Shown: positions 34,633-44,024 of the stretch, one piece after another
Position numbering within the stretch: position 1 is the stretch's first letter
Layout: each line of letters begins with the position of its first letter
Origin: Pseudomonas laurylsulfatiphila
GTDB lineage: Bacteria; Pseudomonadota; Gammaproteobacteria; Pseudomonadales; Pseudomonadaceae
Assembly (NCBI RefSeq): GCF_002934665.1
Contig: NZ_NIRS01000002.1
Span: 558,001-622,000, forward strand
Reading direction: 5' to 3'
Length of the DNA stretch: 64,000 bases
Notes under the pieces: model-generated
Told to the model about the DNA's origin: nothing
The model's input: the letters and a program-made list of their open reading frames with translations, nothing else
Databases searched by the model: none
Position numbers and translations under genes: made by a program

Positions 34633-35514
34633 ATGACCACGCTCCCGCACACCACCATTGCCTGCAAATTCGTCGACGCCGACGGCATCCGGGTTTTCTA
34701 CCGCGAGGCCGGTGCTGCCGACGCTCCCGTACTCTTGCTGCTGCACGGCTTTCCCAGCTCGTCGCACCAGTTCCGGGGCCTGATCCCGCTGCTCGCGCAC
34801 AAGTACCGCTTGATTGCACCGGATCTGCCCGGGTTCGGTTTCACCGAAGTGTCCGCCGAACGCAACTATGTCTACACCTTCGATGCCCTCGGCGAGACGA
34901 TCCGCCAGTTCGTCGATGTGCTGGGCCTCAAGCGTTATGCGATGTACTTCTTCGACTATGGGGCGCCGGTCGGCCTGCGCCTGGCGCTGGCGTACCCGGA
35001 GCGGATCAGCGCGATCGTTTCGCAGAACGGCAATGCCTATCTCGAAGGTCTGGGAGATGCCTGGGCGCCGATCCGCCAGTACTGGGACGAGCCGTCGCCC
35101 GCCAATCGCCAGGTGATCAACGATGCCATCCTGCACCTGGAAGGCACGCGCTGGCAGTATGTGGAAGGCGTGAGCAACCCCGATCTCATTGCACCCGAGG
35201 GTTATCATCTGGACGCGCTATTGCTGGAACGGCCCGGTAACAAGGACATCCAGCTCGATCTGTTTTATGACTATCGGAACAACCTCAAGCTGTACCCGGC
35301 GTTCCAGCAATTCTTGCGCGATGCCCAAATGCCGACGCTGGCGATCTGGGGCAAGGGCGATCCGTTTTTCATTCCGCCAGGTGCCGAGGCGTACAAGCGT
35401 GACAACCCCAATGCGGTGGTCGAGATGCTCGATACCGGCCACTTCGCGCTGGAGACCCACGCCGTGCAGATTGCTCAACGGATAGTCGACGTGGTGGGCA
35501 GCCATCTCGACTGA
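34633..35514 (+). CDS. Alpha/beta hydrolase, haloalkane-dehalogenase/epoxide-hydrolase-like
   Basis: 293 residues. LLLLHGFPSSSHQFRGLIPLLA and APDLPGFGFTEV give the oxyanion-hole region. The nucleophile elbow reads FFDYGAPVG, with Asp as nucleophile in place of the common GHDWG. The acid and His come from the LAIWGKGDPFF and DTGHFALETH segments near the C-terminus. Asp nucleophile and DTGHFALE fit dehalogenase/epoxide-hydrolase relatives; many proteins of this exact type are annotated simply as hydrolases. GGAGATCC precedes the ATG. It is divergent from the CGNR regulator. Confidence 0.85.
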   Translation: MTTLPHTTIACKFVDADGIRVFYREAGAADAPVLLLLHGFPSSSHQFRGLIPLLAHKYRLIAPDLPGFGFTEVSAERNYVYTFDALGETIRQFVDVLGLKRYAMYFFDYGAPVGLRLALAYPERISAIVSQNGNAYLEGLGDAWAPIRQYWDEPSPANRQVINDAILHLEGTRWQYVEGVSNPDLIAPEGYHLDALLLERPGNKDIQLDLFYDYRNNLKLYPAFQQFLRDAQMPTLAIWGKGDPFFIPPGAEAYKRDNPNAVVEMLDTGHFALETHAVQIAQRIVDVVGSHLD

Positions 35515-35532
35515 GAGGTGCGGAGACGAGGC

Positions 35533-35725
35533 GTGGTACACACCCACTCGACCCACCTGGTGGCATTGACGCTGGCCGGTGTCTGGCACGAGGATGACAT
35601 CCTGCCACCGTTGATCGCCTATGAGCGTCCCGGCTCACCGACGGCTGATGAGCAATCCGATACCGGCTCCTATGCACCAGGCGGCGCTGGATGAATTGCA
35701 CGAAGCCTTTGGTGTGCAGTGGTAA
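35533..35725 (+). pseudogene. Remnant of an otnC/YgbL-type class II aldolase
   Basis: In the frame from 35533 the DNA reads VVHTHSTHLVALTLAG, then WHEDDILPP and LIAYERPGSP: the zinc-binding HTHSTH motif and the later PxxPYxRPG segment of the OtnC (3-oxo-tetronate 4-phosphate decarboxylase) family, with the residues normally between them missing. In a different frame the last bases read [15 protein letters not shown] and stop at 35723-35725, matching the usual C-terminus. The N-terminal third is absent. At least two deletions or a frameshift have destroyed the gene. It lies directly before otnI, as in intact tetronate operons. Confidence 0.6.
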
Positions 35726-35762
35726 TAACCCACCGATTGATTTTTTGACCGCAGGAGTCTTC

Positions 35763-36566
35763 ATGCCTCGTTTCGCTGCCAACCTCAGCATGCTCTACCC
35801 CGAACATGACTTTCTCGACCGTTTCGCCGCTGCCGCCGCCGATGGTTTTCAGGCAGTGGAATACATGTCCCCCTACGACTACAGCCCACAGCAATTGAAA
35901 CAGCGGCTCGACGACAATGGCCTGGTCCAGGCCCTGTTCAACGCACCACCGGGCAATATCGCGGCGGGCGAAAAAGGCACCGTGTCCTTGCCAGGCCGTG
36001 AATCGGAGTTCCGTGCCGGTTTCGACCAGGCCCTGGAATACGCCGCAGTACTGGGCAACGACCGCATCCATGTCATGGCCGGGCTGCTGGCCAACGAAGC
36101 GGATCGCGCCAGGCACCAGCAAACCTACCTGGAAAACCTCAGCCACGCAGCGACACAAGCCGCCAAAGCTGGCATCACCGTATTGCTGGAGCCGATCAAC
36201 ACCCGCGACATGCCGGGTTTTTTCCTCAACCACCAACATCAGGCCCAGGCCATCTGCAAAGCAGTCGGCCAGGCCAACCTCAAAGTCCAGTTCGACGTCT
36301 ACCATTGCCAGATCGTCGAGGGTGACGTGGCGACGAAGCTGCGACGGGATTTCGCCAACATCGGCCATATCCAGATCGCAGGCGTGCCGGATCGCCACGA
36401 ACCGGACATGAACAACGAGCTGAACTATCCCTACCTGTTCGAGCTGATCGATCAACTGGGGTACACCGGTTGGGTGGGTTGCGAGTACCGGCCACGCGGC
36501 GACACCTCCAAGGGCTTGCAATGGCTGCGCGATTGGCAGGGTCGGTCAAGCCAAGGCCAGGCATAG
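35763..36566 (+). CDS. otnI: OtnI/Hyi-type isomerase (2-oxo-tetronate or hydroxypyruvate isomerase)
   Basis: 267 residues, TIM-barrel of the xylose-isomerase-like family. [20 protein letters not shown] is the standard opening of Hyi/OtnI; metal ligands are expected in [15 protein letters not shown] (Glu), [14 protein letters not shown] (Asp/His) and the late GWVGCEYRP (Glu). GGAG lies just upstream of the ATG at 35763. The decayed otnC-like remnant upstream supports the tetronate-type role (2-oxo-tetronate isomerase), but with otnC, otnK and the dehydrogenase missing here the protein may act alone as a hydroxypyruvate isomerase. Confidence 0.85.
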   Translation: MPRFAANLSMLYPEHDFLDRFAAAAADGFQAVEYMSPYDYSPQQLKQRLDDNGLVQALFNAPPGNIAAGEKGTVSLPGRESEFRAGFDQALEYAAVLGNDRIHVMAGLLANEADRARHQQTYLENLSHAATQAAKAGITVLLEPINTRDMPGFFLNHQHQAQAICKAVGQANLKVQFDVYHCQIVEGDVATKLRRDFANIGHIQIAGVPDRHEPDMNNELNYPYLFELIDQLGYTGWVGCEYRPRGDTSKGLQWLRDWQGRSSQGQA

Positions 36567-36602
36567 ACGGCTTTTCATCCAAGGGACAGCAGGAGGCATG
36601 CA

Positions 36603-37058
36603 ATGGAACTGAAGTTCAGTCACATCGATGTACTGGTCAATAATCTCGACGAAGCCTGTGCCTACTACGCACAGATACTGAACGCCAGGATCTCCAGAAC
36701 GCTCGTCTGGGAACGAGGTGGCCTGCACGTGCGCTACGCGATCGCGCTGATCGGCCAAGAGCGTTTCATGTTGGTACAGCCACTGGCCGGGAACCTGAGG
36801 GAGCTGCTGGACTCCTCGGGTGAAGGGATGATTTATCGCCACTGCTATTCGACGCCGGACATCGAGAAGGCCTATGACGAACTGATGGTCGCCGGTGTTC
36901 AGCCAGAAGATGAAAACGGAAAGCCATTAGCCCGCGCGAACCTGCAATCCCCGTCCGGGACACGCATCATCTGGTTGCCCAAACGCTTCGGGCACTTCTC
37001 TATCGAAATACTGGAAGAAAAGGCGCTAGAGGCATTTGTAGAGGCTGCATTTGCCTGA
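36603..37058 (+). CDS. VOC-superfamily (glyoxalase/dioxygenase fold) protein
   Basis: 151 residues. The fold pattern is LKFSHIDVLVNNLDEACAYYAQ, then FMLVQPLAGN and IYRHCYSTPDIEKAYDELMVAG, ending IIWLPKRFGHFSIEILEE: two beta-alpha-beta-beta-beta halves with possible metal ligands at His8, His near 80 and Glu near 142. VOC proteins include glyoxalases, epimerases and dioxygenases; nothing fixes the reaction. The C-terminal 'GHFSIEIL' resembles a methylmalonyl-CoA epimerase-like strand. It lies 36 bp after otnI and is probably co-transcribed. Confidence 0.75.
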   Translation: MELKFSHIDVLVNNLDEACAYYAQILNARISRTLVWERGGLHVRYAIALIGQERFMLVQPLAGNLRELLDSSGEGMIYRHCYSTPDIEKAYDELMVAGVQPEDENGKPLARANLQSPSGTRIIWLPKRFGHFSIEILEEKALEAFVEAAFA

Positions 37059-37174
37059 GTGATGGATCGCCCCTGATTGCCTGGTGTATTCGGACCGGAG
37101 CAATGCCTTAACTCTTTGGTCTTTTCGCCAACCAGCACCTCGCTCTACTTCTGGCTGCACAACTCCCCCTCCCC

Positions 37175-38131
37175 TCAGGGTGACGGCAGATAGCTCATCA
37201 CACGTGACTCGCCCATCAGCAGCGGACGATTGAGTTCCGCGCAGGCGCGCAGGTACTCGGCCACCAGGGTGATCCGTTTCAGCTTGCGCAGATCTTCGCT
37301 GTAGTACATCCAGAATTGCCGCGTGATCTCCACTTCACCGGGCAACACTTCGCACAGGCGGGGATCGGGGCCGGCGAGGAAGCAAGGCAGGATCGCCAGC
37401 GCCCGTCCTTCCAGGGCTGCGTGGTAATGGGCCACCACGCTGGTGCTGCGCAGGCGGCTGTTGGCTCCGGGCATCAGGTCGTTCAGGTAGAGCAGTTTGA
37501 AGCTGAAGGCCAGGTCCTCGACGTAGGTCACGAACGGGTGGCCGTCCAGGTCCTCGCGGCAACCGATCGGCGGATGGTTCGCCAGGTACTCCGGCGTCGC
37601 ATAAAGGCGCAGGCGGTAGTCGCACAATCGCGAGCACACGTAGGGACCGCGCTCGGGCCGCTCCAGGGTGATGGCGATATCCGCCTCGCGCCGTGACAGG
37701 TTGATGAAATGCGGGACCGGCAAAATGTCCGCCGAGATGTTCGGGTAGTGCTCAAGGAAGTGGCTCATCTGCGCAGTGATGAAACAGGTTCCGAAGGCTT
37801 CGGTACAGCCGATGCGCAGATGCCCGGCGAGCCCCCCGGTGGTGCCGAAAACCTGCTCGCAGGCGACCAGCAGCGTACTTTCCAGGGATTCGGCGTGGCC
37901 GACCAGACGCTGCCCCTCCACGGTCAGGACAAAACCGGACGTTCGCGACTTCTCGAACAGCAGGGCACCCAGGCACTGCTCCAGGGCGCGGATACGCCGC
38001 GACACCGTGGTGTAGTCCACTCCCAGGCGGCGGGCCGCACCGCTGGCAGTGCGAGCACGGGCCACTTCGAGGAAGAAACGCAAGTCGTCCCAGTTCAGTG
38101 GAGGCTGCGTTGTGCATTTTTGCATATCCAT
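37175..38131 (-). CDS. LysR-family regulator, twin copy A
   Basis: About 318 residues. The HTH is LRFFLEVARARTASGAARRLGVDYTTVSRRIRALE with LLFEKSRTSGFVLTVEGQRL; the effector domain follows (GHLRIGCTEAFGTCF, then FINLSRREADIAITLERPERGP). It is nearly identical through most of its length to the protein at 54705-55661. The start is MDMQ at 38131, with a weak GGAAAAG site; the longer frame to 38167 is unlikely. It is divergent from the DUF485/symporter/isobutyrate operon and is its likely regulator. Confidence 0.92.
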   Translation of the reverse strand: MDMQKCTTQPPLNWDDLRFFLEVARARTASGAARRLGVDYTTVSRRIRALEQCLGALLFEKSRTSGFVLTVEGQRLVGHAESLESTLLVACEQVFGTTGGLAGHLRIGCTEAFGTCFITAQMSHFLEHYPNISADILPVPHFINLSRREADIAITLERPERGPYVCSRLCDYRLRLYATPEYLANHPPIGCREDLDGHPFVTYVEDLAFSFKLLYLNDLMPGANSRLRSTSVVAHYHAALEGRALAILPCFLAGPDPRLCEVLPGEVEITRQFWMYYSEDLRKLKRITLVAEYLRACAELNRPLLMGESRVMSYLPSP

Positions 38132-38531
38132 CGGGCTTTTCCGCCAATACATATGGGAAATATGCACTTATATACTCGCATCTCACCCAACTTGACCAGT
38201 GTCGTTTTCAGGTCAGGAAAGCCCCCCACCCGAATAATAAATATCGAGGGCTGGCAGCATGAGCGCACGGATAAACATCGGCTTGAACGCCGGACACAAG
38301 CAGCTGCGCAACAGCGCAATCGCGGCCACGGTTCTCGTCCGCCGTTGGCCCGATCCGTGGCACCCCGCTTCCCTCCCGCACCGCCCCCTCACCACTGGAA
38401 GGTCATCCGGGCGGCAATAACTCCAGCACATCAGCATTCAGGTGGCGTCCCGCATCGGGTCGCTGCCCGGGTACCCGTACGCCCCTCAAAAGGCCGAACA
38501 ACAAAAACAACTAGAAAAACGGAGCCTCACC
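38132..38531. promoter_or_regulatory. Divergent control region of the isobutyrate/valine operon
   Basis: 400 bp between LysR and DUF485 genes with no supported gene. Near the LysR start there are AT-rich half-site-like words around CATATGGGAAATATG (38149-38163). A sigma54-like word TGGCAC-N5-TTCC lies at 38358-38372, one base off the -12 consensus; without a nearby activator I do not call it a promoter. Confidence 0.4.
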
Positions 38532-38861
38532 ATGACGACTGACCATCCGAACCACGTCCAGACCTGCGCACGGGTCAGGGCCAACCCCAAGTTCCAACGC
38601 CTCGCGCGTCAACGTGCACTGCTGGCCTGGACACTGAGCGGCGCGGTCCTGGCGATCTATTACAGTTTCATCATGGTGGTGGCGTTCGCTCCCGCCTGGC
38701 TGCACCTGCCGCTGTACGACGGCAGCCACCTCAGCCTCGGCATGCCAATCGGCGTGACGATCATCCTGTTGTCCTGGCTACTCACCGCCTGGTACGTGCA
38801 CAGCGCCAACACCCGCTTCGACGTGCTCAGCTCGCAGATCCTCCAGGAGTCCCGCGCATGA
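38532..38861 (+). CDS. DUF485 membrane protein, partner of the symporter
   Basis: 109 residues with two hydrophobic segments: [23 protein letters not shown] and [25 protein letters not shown]485 proteins (YjcH type) are the standard small partners of ActP-like sodium:solute symporters. The cytosolic N-terminus carries [15 protein letters not shown], also typical. The ATG at 38532 follows GGAGCCTCACC. Its stop overlaps the symporter start (ATGA at 38858-38861), so the two are coupled. Confidence 0.93.
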   Translation: MTTDHPNHVQTCARVRANPKFQRLARQRALLAWTLSGAVLAIYYSFIMVVAFAPAWLHLPLYDGSHLSLGMPIGVTIILLSWLLTAWYVHSANTRFDVLSSQILQESRA

Positions 38862-40507
38862 AACGCCTGCTCGCCCTTCTCGCCCTCAGCCCTGTGCTGG
38901 CCCATGCCGACCCCATCATTGCGCAGAAGCAACCGCTCAACCTGCACGCCATCGGCATGTTTTTCGTCTTCGTCCTCGCCACCCTGCTGATCACCTGGTG
39001 GGCGGCACGACGCACCCGCTCCGCCGCCGATTTCTACAGCGCCGGCGGCGGCATCACCGGCTTCCAGAATGGCCTGGCCATCGCCGGTGACTACATGTCG
39101 GCGGCCACTCTGCTGGGCCTGTCGAGCCTGGTCTTCGCCAAGGGCTACGACGGCTTCGTCTACATCATCGGCTTCTTCGTCGGCTGGCCGATCGTCACCT
39201 TCCTGATGGCCGAGCGCTTGCGCAACCTGGGGCGCTACACCTTCGCCGACATCGTCTCCTACCGGCTCGATCAGACCCGCGTGCGCAGCTTCGCCGCCCT
39301 CGGATCGCTGACCGTGGTGTGCTGCTATCTGGTGGTGCAGATGGTCGGTGCCGGTCAACTGATCAAACTGTTGTTCGGTCTCGACTACCGCACGGCGGTG
39401 GTGGTCGTCGGACTGTTGATGCTGGTCTATGTGATCTTCGGCGGCATGCTCGCCACCACCTGGGTGCAGATCACCAAGGCGGTCCTGCTCTTGGCGGGCG
39501 GCACCACCCTGGTGCTGATGGCCCTGAGTCGCTTCGACTTCAGCTTCGAGACGCTGGCCGCCCAGGCGGTGGCCGTGCATGCCAGCGGCGTGCAGATCAT
39601 GGGCCCGGGCACCTTGCTGGCCGACCCGATCAACGCGGTGTCCTTATCCCTCGGCCTGGTCTTCGGCATTGCTGGCCTGCCGCACATCCTGATGCGTTTC
39701 TTCACGGTGCCCAATGCCAAGGAGGCGCGTAAATCGGTGCTGTTCGCCACGGTGTTCATCGGCTTCTTCTTCCTGGTGGTCTGCGTCCTGGGCTATACCG
39801 CCATCGTCATCGTCGGCACGGATCCGCAGTACTACGTCGACGGCAAGCTTGGCGGGGCCATGATCGGCGGCGGCAACATGGTGGCCATGCACCTGGCGAA
39901 GGCGGTGGGTGGCAACCTGTTTCTCGGGTTCCTCTCTGCCGTGGCTTTCGCCACCATTCTCGCGGTGGTTGCGGGCCTGGCCCTGGCCGGTGCCTCGGCC
40001 ATCTCCCATGACCTTTACGCCTCGGTGTTGAAGAAGGGCTGCGCCGACGAGAAACAGGAAATGCGCGTGTCGCGCATCGCCACCGTCTGCCTGGGCATCG
40101 TTGCGATTGCCCTCGGCATTCTGTTCGAGGGCCAGAACATCGCCTTCCTGGTCGGCCTGACGTTCGGCATCGCCGCCTCGGCGAATTTCCCGGTACTGAT
40201 CATGGCCATGTACTGGGGAGGCCTGACCACACGCGGCGCCCTCTACGGTGGCCTGACCGGCCTGCTCAGCGCACTGGCCCTGGTGATCGGCTCGCCGTCG
40301 GTGTGGGTCGGCGTACTGGGGCATGCCCAGGCACTCTTCCCTTACGACCAGCCGGCGCTGTTTTCCATGCCACTGGCCTTCCTGGTCATCGTGGTCGCTT
40401 CCAGGCTTGACCGCAGCGAACGCGCCGACCGCGAGCGCGCTGCCTATGCCGACCAGTTCGTCCGTGCCCAGACCGGCCTTGGAGCCGCCATGGCCAGCAG
40501 TCACTGA
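38858..40507 (+). CDS. Sodium:solute symporter, acetate/ActP-like
   Basis: 549 residues with a signal-like N-terminus ([19 protein letters not shown]) and about 13 membrane segments. The SSS-family core ([33 protein letters not shown]) and later [21 protein letters not shown] match the acetate/short-chain monocarboxylate branch. With DUF485, an acyl-CoA synthetase and valine-type catabolic genes downstream, the cargo is probably isobutyrate or a related short branched acid, not acetate itself; that is inference from context. An intrinsic terminator lies at 40536-40569. Confidence 0.92.
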   Translation: MKRLLALLALSPVLAHADPIIAQKQPLNLHAIGMFFVFVLATLLITWWAARRTRSAADFYSAGGGITGFQNGLAIAGDYMSAATLLGLSSLVFAKGYDGFVYIIGFFVGWPIVTFLMAERLRNLGRYTFADIVSYRLDQTRVRSFAALGSLTVVCCYLVVQMVGAGQLIKLLFGLDYRTAVVVVGLLMLVYVIFGGMLATTWVQITKAVLLLAGGTTLVLMALSRFDFSFETLAAQAVAVHASGVQIMGPGTLLADPINAVSLSLGLVFGIAGLPHILMRFFTVPNAKEARKSVLFATVFIGFFFLVVCVLGYTAIVIVGTDPQYYVDGKLGGAMIGGGNMVAMHLAKAVGGNLFLGFLSAVAFATILAVVAGLALAGASAISHDLYASVLKKGCADEKQEMRVSRIATVCLGIVAIALGILFEGQNIAFLVGLTFGIAASANFPVLIMAMYWGGLTTRGALYGGLTGLLSALALVIGSPSVWVGVLGHAQALFPYDQPALFSMPLAFLVIVVASRLDRSERADRERAAYADQFVRAQTGLGAAMASSH

Positions 40508-40535
40508 CGCTGAGTTTTCCGGGGCTGACGCCCCG

Positions 40536-40597
40536 AGCGCGAGTCCGCTCCTTTGCTTCGCGCTTTTTTACGCCCGTCCTGCGCCGCTCGGCGCAGG
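40536..40597 (+). terminator. Intrinsic terminator plus second hairpin after symporter
   Basis: AGCGCGA (40536-40542) pairs with TCGCGCT (40558-40564) and is followed by six T to 40569. A second hairpin, CCTGCGCCG (40578-40586)/CGGCGCAGG (40589-40597), follows. Transcription of the porin gene must either read through or start afresh. Confidence 0.75.
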
Positions 40598-40680
40598 ACA
40601 CCCCGAAAGCGCCCTTCCCTCGCCAACCCGAAACGGCGCGGTAGCGGCTTGTCGACAACAAAAACAACAAAAGGCCTCCA

Positions 40681-41931
40681 ATGAAACCCACCACCCTCAC
40701 CCTGTTCCTGGCCGGCAGCGGCCTCGCCGCACAGGCTCACGCCGACTTCCTGGCAGACAGCACGGCCAGACTGGAAACGCGCAACTTCTACTTCAACCGC
40801 GACTTCCGCCAGGCCAATGCCGCGCAGTCCAAGCAAGAAGAATGGGCCCAGGGTTTCCTGCTGCGCTACGAATCCGGTTATACCGACGGCATGATCGGCG
40901 TCGGTATCGATGCACTCGGCCAGCTCGGCGTCAAACTCGATTCCAGTCCCGATCGCGCCGGCTCCGGCCTGCTCAAGCGCGACAGCCAGCCGCCCAGGCG
41001 CGCCAAGGACGAGTATGGCGAACTGGGCCTGACGGCCAAGTTCAAAGCGTCCAACAGCGTGCTCAAGCTCGGCACCCTGACCCCGAAGTTGCCGGTGCTG
41101 CTGGCCAATGACTCGCGCCTGTTGCCGCAAACATTCCGCGGTGGCCAGTTGAACGTTCAGGAGATCAAAGGCCTGAGCGTCGATGCGGGGCGCGTGGATC
41201 GGGTCAACCAGCGCGACTCCTCGGACTACGAGAAAATGACGATCACCACCACCGGCGCCAAGGGCATTGTCAGTGGCCAGGCCCGCAGCGACGCCTTCAA
41301 TTTCGCCGGCCTGACCTACCAGTGGACCGACCGGCTGAACACGGGCTACAACTACGGCGGCCTGGACGACTTCTACCACCAACACCAGTTCAGTCTGGTC
41401 CACGTGCTGCCGCTGGGCGCAGGCCAGACGCTCAAGAGTGACCTGCGCTACGCCCGCTCCACCGACGATGGCAACAGCAACATCGACAACAACGCCTTCG
41501 GCGCCATGTTCACCTATACCCTCGGCGGCCATGCCTTCGGTCTCGGTTACCAACGCATGAGCGGCGACACCGGCTTTGCCTACGTCAATGGCAGCGACGC
41601 CTTCCTGGTCAACTTCGTGCAGATCAACGACTTCGCCAACAAGGACGAGCGTTCCTGGCAGGCGCGCTACGACTACAACTTCGCGGCCCTCGGCATTCCC
41701 GGCCTGACCTTCATGACCCGCTACCTATCAGGCGACAGCATCGACCTGGGCGTCGGCAAGCCCGACGGTCGCGAATGGGAACGCGACACCGACATCGGCT
41801 ACGTGGTGCAAAGCGGCCCGCTGAAAAACCTCGGTCTCAAGTGGCGCAACGCTTCGGTGCGCACCGCCCACTTCGGTAACGATCTCGACGAGAACCGCCT
41901 GATCCTCAGCTATACCCTGGCGCTCTGGTAA
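40681..41931 (+). CDS. OprD-family outer-membrane porin
   Basis: 416 residues. Signal peptide (TTLTLFLAGSGLAAQAHA), then the OprD opening DFLADSTARLETRNFYFNRDF and repeated amphipathic strands (GLTYQWTDRLNTGYNYGGLDDFY), with a C-terminal LILSYTLALW. OprD-type porins admit specific small carboxylates or amino acids across the outer membrane. Placement between the symporter and the acyl-CoA synthetase suggests it admits the same organic acid. A 13-bp hairpin at 41939-41991 follows. Confidence 0.93.
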   Translation: MKPTTLTLFLAGSGLAAQAHADFLADSTARLETRNFYFNRDFRQANAAQSKQEEWAQGFLLRYESGYTDGMIGVGIDALGQLGVKLDSSPDRAGSGLLKRDSQPPRRAKDEYGELGLTAKFKASNSVLKLGTLTPKLPVLLANDSRLLPQTFRGGQLNVQEIKGLSVDAGRVDRVNQRDSSDYEKMTITTTGAKGIVSGQARSDAFNFAGLTYQWTDRLNTGYNYGGLDDFYHQHQFSLVHVLPLGAGQTLKSDLRYARSTDDGNSNIDNNAFGAMFTYTLGGHAFGLGYQRMSGDTGFAYVNGSDAFLVNFVQINDFANKDERSWQARYDYNFAALGIPGLTFMTRYLSGDSIDLGVGKPDGREWERDTDIGYVVQSGPLKNLGLKWRNASVRTAHFGNDLDENRLILSYTLALW

Positions 41932-41938
41932 GCCCCGT

Positions 41939-41991
41939 ACAAGGCGGGTGCCGCTTACATCGCATGTCGGTGCGAGCAGCACCCGCCTTGT
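41939..41991 (+). terminator. Long hairpin after the porin gene
   Basis: Arms ACAAGGCGGGTGC (41939-41951) and GCACCCGCCTTGT (41979-41991) are perfectly complementary. No T run follows directly. It may partly separate porin and catabolic-gene expression. Confidence 0.55.
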
Positions 41992-42022
41992 GCATTTCTG
42001 GCGCATCCGGGATGCCGCAGGC

Positions 42023-42038
42023 TGTGCTTTTTTGCACA
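42023..42038. promoter_or_regulatory. Palindrome upstream of the acyl-CoA synthetase
   Basis: TGTGC-N6-GCACA with six T in the centre, 180 bp before the acyl-CoA synthetase start. It could be a regulator site for a second transcript start after the porin hairpin; evidence is limited to the symmetry. Confidence 0.35.
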
Positions 42039-42217
42039 ACGCACGGGACTTTTTGAGCATTCTTATTTGATTTATGCCTGCCTATACTCGATTCAACCGC
42101 TTGGTCATGAACCAGGTCAGTCCCAATAAAAATAAACAGGGCACCCATCGTGAAGCCATCCTTGCTTGCCGTCGTCTCCCCACTTTCAGGTACCCGCGCG
42201 CGCCTCGGGAGACTCCA

Positions 42218-43921
42218 ATGAACAACAACTGCCAACCCTTCCTGGCCGCTCGTGACTTCCTGCTGGCCCACCGTACCGACTACGTCACCGCCGTGCGTGA
42301 CTTCCGCTGGCCGCAACTGAACGAATTCAACTGGGCGCTGGATTACTTTGACGCCATGGCCGAGGGCAACCAGGCCAATGCCCTGTGGATCGTCGAAGAG
42401 GACGGCAGCGAACAACGCTACAGCTTCCAGCAACTGGCCGCGCGCTCCAACCAGGTGGCCAATCACCTGCGTGCCCTCGGCGTGCGCCGCGGCGAACGCA
42501 TCCTGCTGATGCTCGGCAACGACGTCGCCCTGTGGGAAACCATGCTGGCCGCCTTCAAACTCGGTGCCGTGGTCATTCCCGCCACCGCCCTGCTGACCCC
42601 CGATGACCTGAGCGACCGCATCGAGCGTGGCCATGTTCGCCATCTGGTGGTCGGTAGCGCCCATGTCGACAAGTTCGTCGGGCTGGGTGAAGGCTGCACC
42701 CGCATCTGCGTCGGTCCGTCCCCCGCCGGCTGGACCCCGCACAGCGCCGCCAGCGAGCATTCCGAGCAGTTCGAAACAGAGGGTCGCACGCTGGCCAACG
42801 ACCCGATGCTGCTGTACTTCACCTCTGGCACCACCTCCAAGCCGAAGATGGTGTTGCACAGTCACCAGAGTTACCCGGTTGGCCACCTCTCGACCATGTA
42901 CTGGATTGGCCTGCAGCCGGGCGACCTGCACCTGAACATTTCGTCCCCGGGCTGGGCCAAGCACGCCTGGAGCTGCCTCTTTGCACCGTGGAATGCCGGT
43001 GCCTGCATCTTTATCCACAACACCGCACGCTTCAGCGCGCCAGCCCTGCTCGGCGTGCTCGAGCGCTACGGCGTCACCAGCCTGTGCGCGCCACCTACCG
43101 TGTGGCGCATGCTGATCCAGGAAGACCTGGCCAGTTACAAGACTCGCCTGCGCCTGCGCGAACTGGTGGGCGCCGGTGAGCCGCTCAACCCGGAGATCAT
43201 CGAGCAAGTTCAGCACGCCTGGGGCCTATTGCTGCGCGACGGCTTCGGCCAGTCGGAAACCACCGCACTGGTCGGCAACACGCCTGGCCAGCGGCTCAAG
43301 CCGGGCTCCATGGGCCGTCCGTTGCCGGGCTACCGGGTGACCATGCTCGATCCTGATGGCGTACCGGGTAACGAAGGCGAAGTGGCCCTGCCGCTGGACG
43401 TACGCCCGCTTGGCCTGATGCTGTGCTACGAGGACAGCCCGGAAAAGACCGCCGAAGTGATGCGCGACGGCTTTTACCGCACAGGGGACACCGCGCAGAT
43501 CGACGAAGAGGGCTACATCACTTTCGTCGGCCGTGCCGATGATGTGTTCAAGGCCTCCGACTACCGCATCAGCCCCTTCGAGCTGGAAAGCGCGCTGATC
43601 GAGCATCCGGCGGTGATGGAAGTGGCCGTGGTGCCAAGCCCGGACCCACTGCGCCTTGCCGTGCCCAAGGCGTTTTTGATCCTGGCCCATGATGAACCCG
43701 GCAGCCACGAACTGGCCGGCAGCATCCTCGCGTTCGCCCGCGAGCACCTGGCGCCCTACAAGCGGGTACGGCGCATCGAATTTGTCAGCGAGCTGCCCAA
43801 GACCATCTCCGGAAAAATCCGCCGGGTGGAACTGCGGCAAATGGAAGTGCAGCGTCGCCAGGGCGACGCACGTGGCCCGCAGGAATACTTCGAAGAAGAC
43901 TTCCCGCAACTCAAAGGCTGA
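42218..43921 (+). CDS. Acyl-CoA synthetase (AMP-forming), likely for isobutyrate
   Basis: 567 residues of the ANL superfamily: phosphate-binding loop YFTSGTTSKPKMVLHSHQS, then GFGQSETT, YRTGDTAQIDEEGYI, and the C-terminal catalytic Lys in LPKTISGKIRRVEL. It resembles the ACSM/medium- or branched short-chain type. It should activate the imported acid to its CoA thioester with ATP, feeding the dehydrogenase at 47623. The ATG at 42218 has GGGAGA upstream; 48 codons are open before it but have no function. It is separated from mmsA by a hairpin, GGGCCGGC/GCCGGCCC (43927-43944). Confidence 0.92.
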   Translation: MNNNCQPFLAARDFLLAHRTDYVTAVRDFRWPQLNEFNWALDYFDAMAEGNQANALWIVEEDGSEQRYSFQQLAARSNQVANHLRALGVRRGERILLMLGNDVALWETMLAAFKLGAVVIPATALLTPDDLSDRIERGHVRHLVVGSAHVDKFVGLGEGCTRICVGPSPAGWTPHSAASEHSEQFETEGRTLANDPMLLYFTSGTTSKPKMVLHSHQSYPVGHLSTMYWIGLQPGDLHLNISSPGWAKHAWSCLFAPWNAGACIFIHNTARFSAPALLGVLERYGVTSLCAPPTVWRMLIQEDLASYKTRLRLRELVGAGEPLNPEIIEQVQHAWGLLLRDGFGQSETTALVGNTPGQRLKPGSMGRPLPGYRVTMLDPDGVPGNEGEVALPLDVRPLGLMLCYEDSPEKTAEVMRDGFYRTGDTAQIDEEGYITFVGRADDVFKASDYRISPFELESALIEHPAVMEVAVVPSPDPLRLAVPKAFLILAHDEPGSHELAGSILAFAREHLAPYKRVRRIEFVSELPKTISGKIRRVELRQMEVQRRQGDARGPQEYFEEDFPQLKG

Positions 43922-43926
43922 ACCCC

Positions 43927-43944
43927 GGGCCGGCACGCCGGCCC
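43927..43944 (+). terminator. Compact GC hairpin between acyl-CoA synthetase and mmsA
   Basis: GGGCCGGC and GCCGGCCC are perfect arms with a two-base centre. No T run follows, so it is more likely an mRNA stability or attenuation element inside the operon than a full terminator. Confidence 0.45.
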
Positions 43945-44024
43945 TCCCGAATCCAAACCCGACCGCTCGGCCAATCACGCCGAGGGGACTCATTCGACCC
44001 AAAGAAAGCAGGCAGGCCCCGTAA

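Noticed and set aside
38358..38372. Sigma54-type promoter (TGGCAC-N5-TTCC) before the DUF485 gene
   Set aside because: The -12 element lacks the expected GC and no enhancer-binding activator is nearby; chance occurrence is likely in GC-rich DNA.
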